A DNA stretch of 64,000 nucleotides from Tolypothrix tenuis PCC 7101 (GTDB lineage Bacteria; Cyanobacteriota; Cyanobacteriia; Cyanobacteriales; Nostocaceae): positions 3,297,725 through 3,361,724 of the forward strand of contig NZ_AP018248.1 in NCBI RefSeq assembly GCF_002368295.1. The letters are read 5' to 3'. The translations under genes and the position numbers were made by a program. The notes under the pieces are model-generated. The model saw only the letters and a program-made list of their open reading frames with translations, was not told where the DNA came from and searched no databases. The stretch's first letter is position 1. Each line of letters begins with the position of its first letter. Shown here piece after piece: positions 9,263 through 19,300 of this stretch.

Positions 9263-12055
9263 ATGCTAAAAACTTTGTTGGGCGATCCCAACGCTCGTAA
9301 ACTTAAAAAATACCAACCTTACGTTACGGAAATTAACCTCTTAGAGGAAGATATTAAAGCGCTTTCCGATGAGGAGTTAAAAGGCAAAACAGGCGAGTTT
9401 AGACAGCGGCTTGCCAAAGGGGAAACCCTTGATGATATTCTGCCAGAAGCTTTTGCCGTGGTTCGGGAAGCAGGACGGCGAGTTTTAGGCCTGCGGCACT
9501 TTGATGTGCAGATGTTGGGTGGTATTATTCTGCACAGTGGGCAAATCGCGGAAATGAAGACTGGGGAAGGTAAAACCCTGGTGGCGACTTTGCCAAGTTA
9601 TTTAAATGCACTGACTGGTAAAGGTGTACATGTTATTACCGTGAACGATTACCTGGCGCGTCGGGACGCGGAATGGATGGGTCAGGTGCATCGCTTCCTG
9701 GGATTGAGTGTAGGTCTAATTCAGGCGAACATGATTCCCAGTGAGCGTCAGAAAAATTATGACTGTGATATTACTTATGTCACTAATAGTGAGATAGGTT
9801 TTGATTACCTCCGGGATAATATGGCCACGTCAATGGCAGATGTGGTGCAGCGCCCATTCAATTACTGCGTTATCGACGAAGTAGACTCAATTTTAGTAGA
9901 TGAAGCGCGGACACCGCTGATTATTTCTGGACAGGTAGAAAGACCTACCGAGAAATATTTACAAGCAGCTGAAATCTCCTTTGCTCTCAAAAAAGATGAG
10001 CATTATGAGGTAGATGAAAAAGCGCGGAACGTGCTGTTGACTGATGAAGGCTTTGCGGAAGCCGAAAACCTTTTGGGTGTAACCGATTTATTTGACCCAG
10101 AAGACCCTTGGGCGCACTTTGTGTTTAATGCGATTAAAGCCAAAGAACTGTTCCTGAAGGATGTCAACTATATCGTCCGCAATGGCGAAGTAGTGATTGT
10201 TGATGAATTTACCGGACGGGTGCTTCCGGGAAGACGTTGGAGTGACGGTCTGCACCAAGCTATTGAAGCCAAAGAACACGTAGAAATTCAGCCAGAAACT
10301 CAAACATTAGCAACAATTACCTATCAAAACCTGTTCTTGCTGTATCCCAAACTGGGTGGAATGACTGGAACAGCCAAGACAGAAGAAGCTGAGTTTGAAA
10401 AAATCTACAAGCTTGAAGTCACCATTATTCCTACCAACCGGATTAGAAGACGGCAAGATTTGTCTGATATGGTCTTTAAGACAGAACCAGGCAAATGGCA
10501 AGCGATCGCCCGCGAATGTGGAGAAATGCACGAACTGGGTAGGCCTGTATTAGTCGGCACCACCAGCGTAGAAAAATCTGAGTATCTCAGCCAACTGCTG
10601 AAGCAGATGGAAATCCCCCACGAGTTACTCAACGCAAGACCCGAAAACGTAGAACGGGAAGCGGAAATTGTGGCTCAGGCAGGGCGCAAAGGGGCTGTAA
10701 CTATCGCCACCAACATGGCTGGTAGAGGTACAGATATCATCCTGGGTGGTAACTCCGAATACATGGCTCGTCTGAAGCTGCGGGAATATTTTATGCCCCG
10801 GATTGTGCAGCCAGAAGATGAAGACACCTTTGGCGTACAAAGAGCATCTGGTTTACCAACAGGAAGCGGTGGCGGACAAGGCTTTGTCCCTGGGAAAAAA
10901 GTTAAAACCTGGCGCGCTTCTCCAGAAATTTTCCCCACTCAGTTATCCAAAGAAGCCGAACAGCAATTAAAAGAAGCTGTAGATTTGGCAGTGCGGGAAT
11001 ATGGCGATCGCAGTTTACCAGAATTAGAAGCCGAAGAAAAAGTAGCTGTAGCCGCCGAAAAAGCCCCCATTGATGACCCTGTAATTCAAAAATTGCGGGC
11101 TGCATACAACCTTGTGAAGCACGAATACGAACAATTCACCCACCGCGAACATGAAGAAGTTGTGGAACTAGGTGGATTGCACGTAATTGGTACAGAACGT
11201 CACGAATCCCGGCGGATTGACAACCAATTGCGCGGACGTGCAGGTAGACAAGGTGACCCTGGTTCTACCAGATTCTTCCTCAGTTTAGAAGATAACTTAC
11301 TGCGGATCTTTGGTGGCGATCGCGTTGCTGGTTTAATGAACGCCTTCAACGTCGAAGAAGATATGCCCATTGAATCCGGAATGCTGACTCGCAGTTTGGA
11401 AGGCGCACAGAAAAAAGTCGAAACCTACTACTACGACATCCGGAAGCAGGTATTTGAGTACGACGAAGTGATGAACAACCAACGTCGCGCCATCTACGCC
11501 GAACGCCGCCGGGTACTAGAAGGTCAAGACCTGAAAGAACAGGTGATTACCTACGCCGAAAAAACAATGAGCGAAATCGTTGACTATTACATCAACGTCG
11601 ATTTGCCCTCAGAAGAGTGGGAATTAGAAAAGTTGGTGGATAAAGTCAAGGAATTTGTCTATTTGTTGGGAGATATGCAGCCAAATCAGTTAGAAGATAT
11701 GGCGGTAGCTGAAATTAAAGCCTTCCTCCACGAACAGGTAAGAATTGCCTACGACCTCAAAGAAGCCCAAATTGACCAAATTCAGCCTGGATTAATGCGC
11801 CAAGCTGAACGCTTTTTCATTTTGCAACGCATTGATACCCTGTGGCGGGAACACCTACAACAAATGGATGCACTGCGCGAATCTGTAGGATTGCGTGGTT
11901 ATGGTCAAAAAGACCCATTAATTGAGTACAAGAGCGAAGGTTATGAACTGTTCTTGGATATGATGGTCAACATCCGCCGAGATGTGGTTTACTCCTTGTT
12001 CATGTTCCAGCCACAGCCGCAGCCGGTAGTGCAAACATCATCGGAGATGGTTTAA
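9263..12055 (+). CDS. secA: preprotein translocase ATPase SecA
   Basis: 930-residue motor ATPase that pushes unfolded preproteins through SecYEG, both at the plasma membrane and at thylakoids in cyanobacteria. Walker A is at about 98-105 (MKTGEGKT), the DEAD-like Walker B is VIDEVDSILVDEARTPL (about 207-223), and the second nucleotide-binding domain holds TNMAGRGTDI. Pre-protein-binding, scaffold and helical-wing regions follow in the usual order (RGRAGRQGDPG, RIDTLWREHL). A linker of about 90 residues with low complexity (TGSGGGQGF) near 530-630 is typical of cyanobacterial SecA. The C-terminal zinc-binding tail is absent, as in other cyanobacteria. It is monocistronic with a strong terminator downstream. 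Confidence 0.97.
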   Translation: MLKTLLGDPNARKLKKYQPYVTEINLLEEDIKALSDEELKGKTGEFRQRLAKGETLDDILPEAFAVVREAGRRVLGLRHFDVQMLGGIILHSGQIAEMKTGEGKTLVATLPSYLNALTGKGVHVITVNDYLARRDAEWMGQVHRFLGLSVGLIQANMIPSERQKNYDCDITYVTNSEIGFDYLRDNMATSMADVVQRPFNYCVIDEVDSILVDEARTPLIISGQVERPTEKYLQAAEISFALKKDEHYEVDEKARNVLLTDEGFAEAENLLGVTDLFDPEDPWAHFVFNAIKAKELFLKDVNYIVRNGEVVIVDEFTGRVLPGRRWSDGLHQAIEAKEHVEIQPETQTLATITYQNLFLLYPKLGGMTGTAKTEEAEFEKIYKLEVTIIPTNRIRRRQDLSDMVFKTEPGKWQAIARECGEMHELGRPVLVGTTSVEKSEYLSQLLKQMEIPHELLNARPENVEREAEIVAQAGRKGAVTIATNMAGRGTDIILGGNSEYMARLKLREYFMPRIVQPEDEDTFGVQRASGLPTGSGGGQGFVPGKKVKTWRASPEIFPTQLSKEAEQQLKEAVDLAVREYGDRSLPELEAEEKVAVAAEKAPIDDPVIQKLRAAYNLVKHEYEQFTHREHEEVVELGGLHVIGTERHESRRIDNQLRGRAGRQGDPGSTRFFLSLEDNLLRIFGGDRVAGLMNAFNVEEDMPIESGMLTRSLEGAQKKVETYYYDIRKQVFEYDEVMNNQRRAIYAERRRVLEGQDLKEQVITYAEKTMSEIVDYYINVDLPSEEWELEKLVDKVKEFVYLLGDMQPNQLEDMAVAEIKAFLHEQVRIAYDLKEAQIDQIQPGLMRQAERFFILQRIDTLWREHLQQMDALRESVGLRGYGQKDPLIEYKSEGYELFLDMMVNIRRDVVYSLFMFQPQPQPVVQTSSEMV

Positions 12056-12097
12056 CGCTGAAACAGTCTGTACAATAGCAAATATAAAAGGAATCGC

Positions 12098-12139
12098 AGT
12101 CAAGAAGTCTGAAAAACTTAGACCTCTTGGCTGATTTTT
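12098..12139 (+). terminator. rho-independent terminator of secA
   Basis: A 13-bp stem (12098-12110 with 12120-12132, one mismatch and one G-T pair) closes a 9-base loop GAAAAACTT and is followed by GATTTTTG. It lies 43 bases after the secA stop codon. Confidence 0.8.
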
Positions 12140-12184
12140 GTATTAAAAGTAAACAGCCTAATCCAATAATTAATTTCTCTTTTG

Positions 12185-12730
12185 TTACTCTGAAAAAAGA
12201 ATTAAATCTGCAAATTGTGATATCAGTTTCCCTATCCAGAATCCATCAATTTCAGCCCACCCTTCTTTTAATATAAGCATTCTCTTGTTTGGCAATTGAT
12301 TTTCATAGGTGAACCTAACTTGATATTTACCAGGCTGACTGTACCAAAAAATCCAAATACCTCCATAAATGGCATTGCCTAGAAACCGTAGATAATTTTC
12401 ACCGTACCAATCAAATTTAGCATCCATTAAAAAATCAAAACTTTCTCCGGGTATGATTATCGGTATATCTGAATTTTCTACCTCTCTGGTTGCGTTTTTA
12501 TTTAAAGACCTGTGCATAGCCTGTCCATGAGGATCTAATATTTCAGGCAAAATAAAAGGTAAGTCAAAGCGATAGGGTATTGATGCTTGATTAGTAATAC
12601 GAACTCCAAATTGAACAGGTATTTCCTCTCTGTATTTAGGAAGAGTTACCATATTTTTAGGCATTATCGTTTCAAAGCAGATTCCATATACTCCCATACA
12701 ATTGGGATTGTTGTGTTCACAGGATGACAT
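12185..12730 (-). CDS. hypothetical protein, beta-rich
   Basis: 181 residues, not recognised. The first dozen residues contain Cys-rich motif SSCEHNNPNC with a third Cys at 11-18. The body alternates short hydrophobic strands (VQFGVRITNQASIPYRFDLP, GKYQVRFTYENQ) in a manner suggesting an immunoglobulin-like or proteinase-inhibitor-like sandwich. No signal peptide is obvious. It converges with secA and is divergent from the VapBC-type pair. A start at ATG 12730 is the only good candidate. Function cannot be assigned. Confidence 0.6.
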   Translation of the reverse strand: MSSCEHNNPNCMGVYGICFETIMPKNMVTLPKYREEIPVQFGVRITNQASIPYRFDLPFILPEILDPHGQAMHRSLNKNATREVENSDIPIIIPGESFDFLMDAKFDWYGENYLRFLGNAIYGGIWIFWYSQPGKYQVRFTYENQLPNKRMLILKEGWAEIDGFWIGKLISQFADLILFSE

Positions 12731-12944
12731 ATTAGCTAACCTCTGAGAATAGCTAAATTTTATTCAAACCAAGGAAGCTACAAAGCGTCAGCGGCAATGG
12801 CAATTTTAAATGTTGGGAAAGAGGAGTTAATCGACATTGGGTAAATGCAGCTAATTTCTGGTTGTGTGATGCGATCGCAGCACTTATCCAAAGCCAAGGT
12901 AACTTCACGTAGAATAAACTTATGATGTTTTGTAGGAAAACAAG

Positions 12945-13172
12945 ATGGATACATCTATCCTCGATCAGGTAATTGAACAACTGAAAGTGATGCCCCAAGA
13001 CTTACAATCGCAAGTACTTGAGTTTGCACGCTCCTTAGCAAGTTCCAAAATTCAAGGTGTACCCGGTTGGCAATTACTAAGTTTTGCGGGTGCAATACCA
13101 GCAGAAGATTTACAGCTAATTAGCGAAGCAATTGAACAAGGCTGTGAGCAAGTGGATACCGATGAGTGGTAG
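12945..13172 (+). CDS. DUF2281-type antitoxin (VapB-like)
   Basis: 75 residues, MDTSILDQVIEQLKVMPQDL followed by QSQVLEFARSL, the signature of DUF2281 antitoxins; the C-terminus is acidic. It overlaps the PIN toxin gene by 11 bases (GATGAGTGGTAG at 13161-13172), which implies coupled translation. These proteins neutralise the PIN ribonuclease and normally repress the operon. Both genes here are intact, unlike the two other toxin-antitoxin loci in the window. Confidence 0.82.
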   Translation: MDTSILDQVIEQLKVMPQDLQSQVLEFARSLASSKIQGVPGWQLLSFAGAIPAEDLQLISEAIEQGCEQVDTDEW

Positions 13173-13551
13173 ATATTTATTAGACACTAATATCATTATT
13201 GCTCTCTTCGCAAATGAAGTAGAGGTTAAAAATAGCCTTGCACAAGCAGATGAAGTATTTATTCCCAGTATTGCAGTGGGTGAGTTATTTTATGGTGCAA
13301 GAAAATCAGGGCGAGCAAAAGAAAATTTACAACGTATTGATGAATTTATTGCTAATAATACTGTAATTGAATGTAATACAGAAACGGCCAGATATTATGG
13401 TGAGGTGAAACATAAGTTACGTTTCAAAGGTCGTCCCTTACCAGAAAATGATATTTGGATTGCAGCACTCACACTCCAATATAATTTGACCTTAGTAACA
13501 CGCGATGCTCACTTTCAGGAGGTTGAAAACTTACAGACAATCGCTTGGTGA
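13162..13551 (+). CDS. PIN-domain ribonuclease toxin (VapC-type)
   Basis: 129 residues from ATG 13162: MSGRYLLDTNIIIALFANE. PIN-domain acidic residues are visible: D8 of LLDTN, E46-47 region in VGELFYGA, D of ENDIWIAA and the terminal D of VTRDAHF. VapC proteins cut tRNA or rRNA in the cytoplasm and are held inactive by their antitoxin. A start 30 bases upstream would add residues lying wholly inside the antitoxin gene and is less likely. Length and motifs are normal for the family. Confidence 0.9.
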   Translation: MSGRYLLDTNIIIALFANEVEVKNSLAQADEVFIPSIAVGELFYGARKSGRAKENLQRIDEFIANNTVIECNTETARYYGEVKHKLRFKGRPLPENDIWIAALTLQYNLTLVTRDAHFQEVENLQTIAW

Positions 13552-13755
13552 ATATTTCTTAGTTCTGCGGTATTTCAACTTTGATCGCAGCTAGCAACGC
13601 CATGTTCTATACAGTTAGATTGCTAAATTTTCTCGTACCCAATCTCAGGACTCTGAATTAATGTTGCCGTCATGGGTAAAGTGGGGTAGCTAGTGAACAA
13701 TGTCCTTTTATTGATTGTAGTGCTTCCACGCTGTACCAGACGGCAAATTTCCGCC

Positions 13756-14457
13756 CTAAGCGATAATACTTACCTTGCCTGTATCTAAATCGTAACGACC
13801 TCCCACAATTTTGAGTTTGCCAGATTGTAAGCTTTCCTTTAAAAGACGCGATCGCTTTAAGCGTTCAATTTGATATTGCACATTGGCGACGACAGCGTTC
13901 TCTACTGGGTCACCTGGCTGATTTTTCACTCTAGCGACGGCTGGCTTAATGGCTTTGACAAAGGTACTAATATCACCTAGTAGTACTTCATTTTGCACGG
14001 CGGCGGTAACGGCTCCGCAACGCTCATGTCCCAGTACCATCAGTAAGGGTGAGCCTAACAGGGTTACAGCATATTCAATACTGCCACGGGCTTCTGGTGT
14101 GGCAATATTCCCCGCAATCCGGATATCAAAGATATCTCCGACACCTTGATCGAACAGAATTTCTACAGGTACTCGTGAATCTGCACAAGTGAGGATGGTT
14201 GCAAAGGGATGTTGTGCTTGCGCTACTTCCTGCAACCGCGCTGCTGATTGGTCGGGGTATTGGGGTTGATGTTCGACAAAGCGTTGATTTCCCTCAAGTA
14301 GCTTTTGCAATGCTTCATCGGGGCTGAGGGGTTGAGGCTTTTCTGCGGCTTGAGCCTGTGGAACTTGCCAAAGTAAGTCATGGGTAGATACCATCACCCC
14401 CAATGCGCCAGTGATTCCTAGCCGCAAAATGTCACGACGTTGTAGAGAATGCTTCAT
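13756..14457 (-). CDS. exported beta-class carbonic anhydrase
   Basis: 233 residues from ATG 14457, chosen because it forms an ATGA overlap with the sbtB stop. The N-terminus MKHSLQRRDILRLGITGALG is a twin-arginine-like signal (RR followed by a hydrophobic stretch and AQA), so the enzyme is probably exported folded to the periplasm or lumen. Zinc ligands C91, H144 and C147 and the D93-R95 dyad (CADSRVP, GHERCGAV) are intact. It interconverts CO2 and bicarbonate. It is third in the sbtA-sbtB operon, so it probably supplies or recaptures bicarbonate next to the transporter. It resembles the EcaB class of cyanobacterial beta-CA, but I cannot assign orthology. Confidence 0.9.
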   Translation of the reverse strand: MKHSLQRRDILRLGITGALGVMVSTHDLLWQVPQAQAAEKPQPLSPDEALQKLLEGNQRFVEHQPQYPDQSAARLQEVAQAQHPFATILTCADSRVPVEILFDQGVGDIFDIRIAGNIATPEARGSIEYAVTLLGSPLLMVLGHERCGAVTAAVQNEVLLGDISTFVKAIKPAVARVKNQPGDPVENAVVANVQYQIERLKRSRLLKESLQSGKLKIVGGRYDLDTGKVSIIA

Positions 14458-14765
14458 AACGATGCAACACATTTCATAGAGCGAATTTCCATGACATCGG
14501 AGATGTAACAAGTACCACCAAATTTGTTAAGCAGTGGTCTAATATTTTCCACCACAGGCTTGAGTTGCTCGGGCATACAAAAGGCGATGATATAGACATT
14601 ATCAAGCATTGTCATATCTAAATCTTCTGCTCCCCCTCGTAATCCTTTGCCCGCAACGCCCCGGATTACAGCATGACCATGTACACCTGACTTGTCTAAA
14701 CCATCTAATATTTTGGCAAGTTCAACGGAGTTGGCGATAATTTCTATTTTTTTAACTAGGTGCAT
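14454..14765 (-). CDS. sbtB: PII-like carbon-sensing protein SbtB
   Basis: 103 residues from ATG 14765, preceded by GGAGG six bases upstream. SbtB trimers bind adenine nucleotides, including cAMP, and block or tune the bicarbonate transporter SbtA. The PII-like fold shows MHLVKKIEIIANSVELAKIL, the flexible T-loop region (about 37-52, GVAGKGLRGGAEDLD) and the C-terminal strand GGTCYISDVMEI. The sequence stops at RSMKCVASL, so the C-terminal CGPxGC redox motif described for Synechocystis SbtB is not present; only a single Cys is near the end. The gene lies 4 bases after sbtA, its ribosome-binding site overlapping the last sbtA codons, and overlaps the carbonic anhydrase by 4 bases. Confidence 0.9.
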   Translation of the reverse strand: MHLVKKIEIIANSVELAKILDGLDKSGVHGHAVIRGVAGKGLRGGAEDLDMTMLDNVYIIAFCMPEQLKPVVENIRPLLNKFGGTCYISDVMEIRSMKCVASL

Positions 14766-14769
14766 ATTA

Positions 14770-15738
14770 TTACCTCCACAACAGGTTAATTCCGTACAGG
14801 TATAACGGAATACCCACAATAATATTGAACGGGAATGTGACTGCTAAAGCTGTAGAAACGTACAGGCTAGGGTTGGCCTCTGGAACAGTCATCCGCATGG
14901 CTGCGGGAACAGCAATGTAAGAAGCACTGGCACACAAAACAGCAAATAGTAAGGCATCTCCGCGAGGCATACCAATGAATTTGGAAATTGCCAATCCAAT
15001 GCCTGCATTGACTATGGGAATTAGTATGGCAAATAAAATCAGAAAAAGTCCGGTTTTTTGCAAGTCTTTAATTCTTCTGGCGGCGACTAATCCCATATCT
15101 AATAAAAAGAAGGTGAGAACACCATAAAACATTCCTTGGGTGAAAGGTTCTAAAACGTGCCAACCATGTTCTCCTGTCAAAACACCAATCACCAGGCTAC
15201 CTACCAACAGAAAAACGGAACTATTAAGAAATGCTTCTTGTAACACTTCTGACCAAGAAAATTCTCGCTTCTCATCTACTGTGAATATATTCACCAGGAT
15301 CAGACCAACAATGATGGCCGGAGATTCCATGAGAGCTAAAGCTGCTACCATGTAGCCATCAAAAGTAATACCAAGCTCGCTTAAAAAGGCACTGGCGGTG
15401 ATGAAGGTGACAGCACTGATAGAACCATAAGTTGCAGCGATCGCGGCAGCATCGTAAGTATCCAGCTTGAGTTTTAAGATAAAAAAGGTGTAAATCGGGA
15501 CAAAACAAGCCATCAACATCGCTGCCAAGAGCGTCAAAACGACTTCTTGAGTGATGCCACTTTTAATCAATTCTACTCCGCCTTTAAAACCAATCGCAAA
15601 TAGCAGGTATAGCGAAAATAGTTTGGGTACAGGCGGCGGAATTTCTAAATCAGACTTGACAAAAACAGCTGTCATCCCCAAAAAGAAAAACAGGATGGGC
15701 GGATTTAGGATGTTGGATATGATCAAACTAGCATCCAT
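14770..15738 (-). CDS. sbtA: SbtA-family sodium-dependent bicarbonate transporter
   Basis: 322 residues from ATG 15738, placed a good distance after an AGGGGGG ribosome-binding site; the ATG two codons earlier abuts that site. About ten hydrophobic segments arranged as two inverted halves, with a hydrophilic central loop (TVDEKREFSWSEV, about 150-165) and family motifs such as FAIGFKGGVELIKSG and SASYIAVPAAMRM. SbtA imports bicarbonate with Na+ at the plasma membrane and is part of the CO2-concentrating mechanism. At 322 residues it is shorter than Synechocystis SbtA (about 370), mainly in the central loop, so kinetics may differ. First gene of sbtA-sbtB-CA. Confidence 0.88.
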   Translation of the reverse strand: MDASLIISNILNPPILFFFLGMTAVFVKSDLEIPPPVPKLFSLYLLFAIGFKGGVELIKSGITQEVVLTLLAAMLMACFVPIYTFFILKLKLDTYDAAAIAATYGSISAVTFITASAFLSELGITFDGYMVAALALMESPAIIVGLILVNIFTVDEKREFSWSEVLQEAFLNSSVFLLVGSLVIGVLTGEHGWHVLEPFTQGMFYGVLTFFLLDMGLVAARRIKDLQKTGLFLILFAILIPIVNAGIGLAISKFIGMPRGDALLFAVLCASASYIAVPAAMRMTVPEANPSLYVSTALAVTFPFNIIVGIPLYLYGINLLWR

Positions 15739-15903
15739 ATTCATCCCCCCTGATGCTGATAAAACTGAAAATTAAAGGAACTTTGCATCTTTCAAAATTT
15801 AATGATTGACTCATGATGTATCGTGTATTGCTACCCCATGTCAATTGGGTGCGATCGCTCAATCTACTAAGCACACTTTTGTTTTTATAAATCTTAATTA
15901 ATA

Positions 15904-16242
15904 ATGCAAAAACTTTTATTTTTATGTAGTCAGAATCGGTTACGAAGCCCCACAGCCGAAGTGATTTTTGCAGAATATGAAGAACTAGAAACCGACTCAG
16001 CAGGGCTGGATCGTTATGCTGAAGTCCCTGTCTCCACAGAAGCGATCGCCTGGGCGGATATAATTTTTGTCATGGAAAAGTCACATAAACAAAAGCTAGC
16101 CAAGAATTTTCAGCCTTTTCTTAAGAACAAGCGAATAATTTGTTTAGATATTCCCGATGAATATGAATATATGGAACCCGCTTTAATTGAGCTATTAAAA
16201 AAGAAAGTACTGCCTTTATTAGGTAAAAAGGAGAATAAGTAA
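15904..16242 (+). CDS. low-molecular-weight protein tyrosine phosphatase-like protein
   Basis: 112 residues, shorter than the usual 150. The phosphate-binding loop C8-SQNRL-R14-S matches C(X)5RS. A middle block SAGLDRYAEVPVSTEAIAWA corresponds to the family's SAGT..P.. region, and DIPDEYEYM provides a possible general-acid Asp, though not in the classic DP context. It is divergent from sbtA (166 bp between starts). Typical members are annotated as phosphotyrosine phosphatases; the short length leaves open another phospho-ester or arsenate-related activity. Confidence 0.75.
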   Translation: MQKLLFLCSQNRLRSPTAEVIFAEYEELETDSAGLDRYAEVPVSTEAIAWADIIFVMEKSHKQKLAKNFQPFLKNKRIICLDIPDEYEYMEPALIELLKKKVLPLLGKKENK

Positions 16243-16284
16243 AAGGCAGAGGGGCAGGGGGCAGGGAGCAGGGGAGAAGTAAGA

Positions 16285-16346
16285 AACACCAATTACCAAT
16301 TACCCATTACCAATTACCCATTACCAATTACCCATTACCAATTCTT
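16285..16346. repeat. TTACCCA heptamer repeats at the end of a histidine kinase
   Basis: Eight or so degenerate heptamers (TTACCAA, TTACCCA) running into the last codons of the giant kinase on the complement. Confidence 0.7.
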
Positions 16347-19300
16347 TCCAATTCCAAAGCTTCTCTTACCCTTTGATGCTCTATTTTAAGTTGCTCGACT
16401 ACATGAGCAGCATGATCCATACTATCAGCTATACCAATTGTTTCTATTTTTCTACATAATTGAGCAAAAATGACAGCACCAATTGTCAAACTGGCTGATA
16501 TTAAAGAATGAGCAATTTGGCGAATTGCTAAAGTATCTTGTTGCTCAACTGCCTGAGAAATTGCTAATAGCTTTTGTGGTGTGTCGTCTAAATAACATTC
16601 AATTATCTCTACTAAAAGGTCAGGATCATCAATTGCTAACTCTTTTAAAGATTGAAAAGTTGTATTATCGATAGCGGGTAAAAGAGTTGTCTGAGAACTA
16701 GTTTCTGGTTGGGCAAAAGTCTGGATTTCTGAATTATTAATATATTGATTAATCTTCGATAAATGTAAGATTTTATAGTTGTCGAAAGCTTGAACAAGAG
16801 TCTCAGCACGAATTGGTTTAGTAATGTAGTCATTCATTCCAGCGCTGAGACACTCTTCTTTGTCACCTTGCATAGCATGAGCTGTCATAGCAATAATCCA
16901 AGGTTGGCTTTGAACCACGCATTCTTGACGAATCTGGCGCGTTGTCTCTAGTCCATCCATTTCTGGCATTTGTACATCCATAAAGACTAGATCGTAAGCT
17001 TGTCGGTGCAAAGCTGAGAGTGCTTCTAGACCATTATTGACGACATCAGCCCGATAACCTAAGCGCTCTAACATTTTTAAAGCTACCTTTTGGTTAAAAG
17101 CGATATCTTCGACTAATAAAATACTTAAGGGTAATTGTTGACTCAATTTAGAATCAAAGACTTGCGGTAGCGAAGATTGCACAGGTAAAACAGAAGTCTT
17201 TTGTCCGGCGAAGATGCGAATGCAGAGATCTAAAAGATGCGATCGCTTAATTGGTTTATTCAGAACACCGACAAAGTTTGATGTTGCTGGCTGTTCTGAG
17301 TTGGGTAATTCTCCCACAGAACTGAGCAACACTAGGGGTAAATCTTGACAGCCTGGTAAAGAGTGAATTTTTGCTGCTAGAGTTGAAGCATTCATTTGTG
17401 GCAGCTGCATATCCAAAATAGCTAAATCAAATTTTTCCCCAGAGGTAATATATTCCAATGCTTGCCAGCCTGAGGTTGCTGCACACACTTCCATACCCCA
17501 GTTTGAGGCTTGCAGGGTAATAATTTGGCGATTAGTTTGGTTGCAATCTACTATTAACAGTTTTTTGCTCGATAAATTTGGCTGCACAATATCAAGTTCA
17601 AATTTTTCCGAACTGGAAACTGCTTGTGCCACTATGGTGAAATAAAAGGTTGAACCGACTCCCACCTCGCTTTGTACCCACATGGTACCGCCCATAAATT
17701 CACTTAAGCGCTTGCTGATGGCTAAACCTAATCCTGTACCCCCATATTGGCGAGTCATGGAGGCATCAACTTGGCTAAAAGGCTTAAAAAGTCGCTCCAT
17801 TCTATCTTTAGGAATGCCAATACCTGTATCTTTAACAGCAAATTGAATTTGGTATTCTTGGGGACTGATTAACTGTTGGGCTGTGACATAAACTACAACT
17901 TCCCCTGCTTCTGTAAATTTGACTGCATTACCCAACAGATTGATTAAAGTTTGTCGGACTCTGGTGATATCCCCCATAATTGTGTTTGGGGTGTGGCTTT
18001 CCATCAAATAGGCTAAATTGATGCCTTTGGCATTAGCTTGCGGCGCAAGTAAATCTAAAGCTTCTTCAATACATTTATCTAACTTGAAAGCATTTCTCTC
18101 CAAGTCTAATTTGCCAGATTCAATCTTCGAGAAATCCAAAATATCATTGATGATGGCAAGTAAAGTATCGCTACTGCTGCGAATAATTTCTAAAAATTCT
18201 TGTTGCTGGGGAGTAATTTTCATATCTAGCAGCAAGCCTGTCAAACCGATCACAGCATTCATCGGTGTGCGAATTTCATGGCTCATCATCGCTAAAAACT
18301 CGCTCTTGGCGCGGTTAGCGGCTTCTGCTTGCCGTTTTGCTTGCTCTAGGGCAAAGTTTTTTAATGTCAGTTCTTCTCGCTGGCGAGTTTCTTGTTCTAA
18401 AAGGTGAGCCTGTGCTAAAGCGATACCTAATTGTGCAGCAACGGCTTCAAATAATTCAATTTCTTCCTGATTCCATTGCCGAACATGACTGTATTGATAT
18501 AAGCTAATGCCGCCGTTCGGTTGTCCTTGATAGGAAGTGCGGACAGAAAGCAGGGATTTTAGTCCTGTGGCTTCGCAGTTGAGGTTAGAGGCTTGGATTA
18601 ACGGATCAGTGTAGACATTAGGAGAAGCGATCGCTCGATCTTGAGCAATGATCTGCTGAATATAGGGATGATCATCAATGGCAATCTCCATATCGAGCAT
18701 GGATGTATAATCAGGTACAACATACTCTGCAACTACGGGAATTTGCGGTATAGGCTCACTCATGTAAGAGTGAATCAAACAACGATCAACAACAAATACT
18801 TTGCCAATTTGAGTAGCAGCTGTTTCAAATATTTCTTGGCTATCTAGACTATGGCGAATTTCTTGGGTGATTTTTTCCAGTAGTAGGGTATGTTGTAATT
18901 GTTTTTGCAGAGCTTCTTCCGCAAGTTTACGTAAGCGCAGCTCGTTGTAAACATCGCTGATATCAACACAAGAACCGATATATCCAGCAAAGCCACCATC
19001 AGTATGAAAGCGTGGTATACCTGTGTCTAAAATCCAACGGTACTCACCGTCAGCACGACGCAAACGGTACTCCATCTTAAAGGGTTGACGAGCATTAAAT
19101 GCAGTCCAATAGGTATTAAAAGTGTTTTTTAAGTCATCAGGATGTATTCCCTTTGCCCAGCCATCCTTGAGTTCTTCTTCTAGGGTGCATCCGGTGAAAT
19201 TTAACCAAGTTTGGTTAAAAAAGGTACTATTTCCTTCAGTATCAACCACCCATAACAATACAGGCGCACTATCTGCCATAATGCGAAATCGCCCTTCGCT

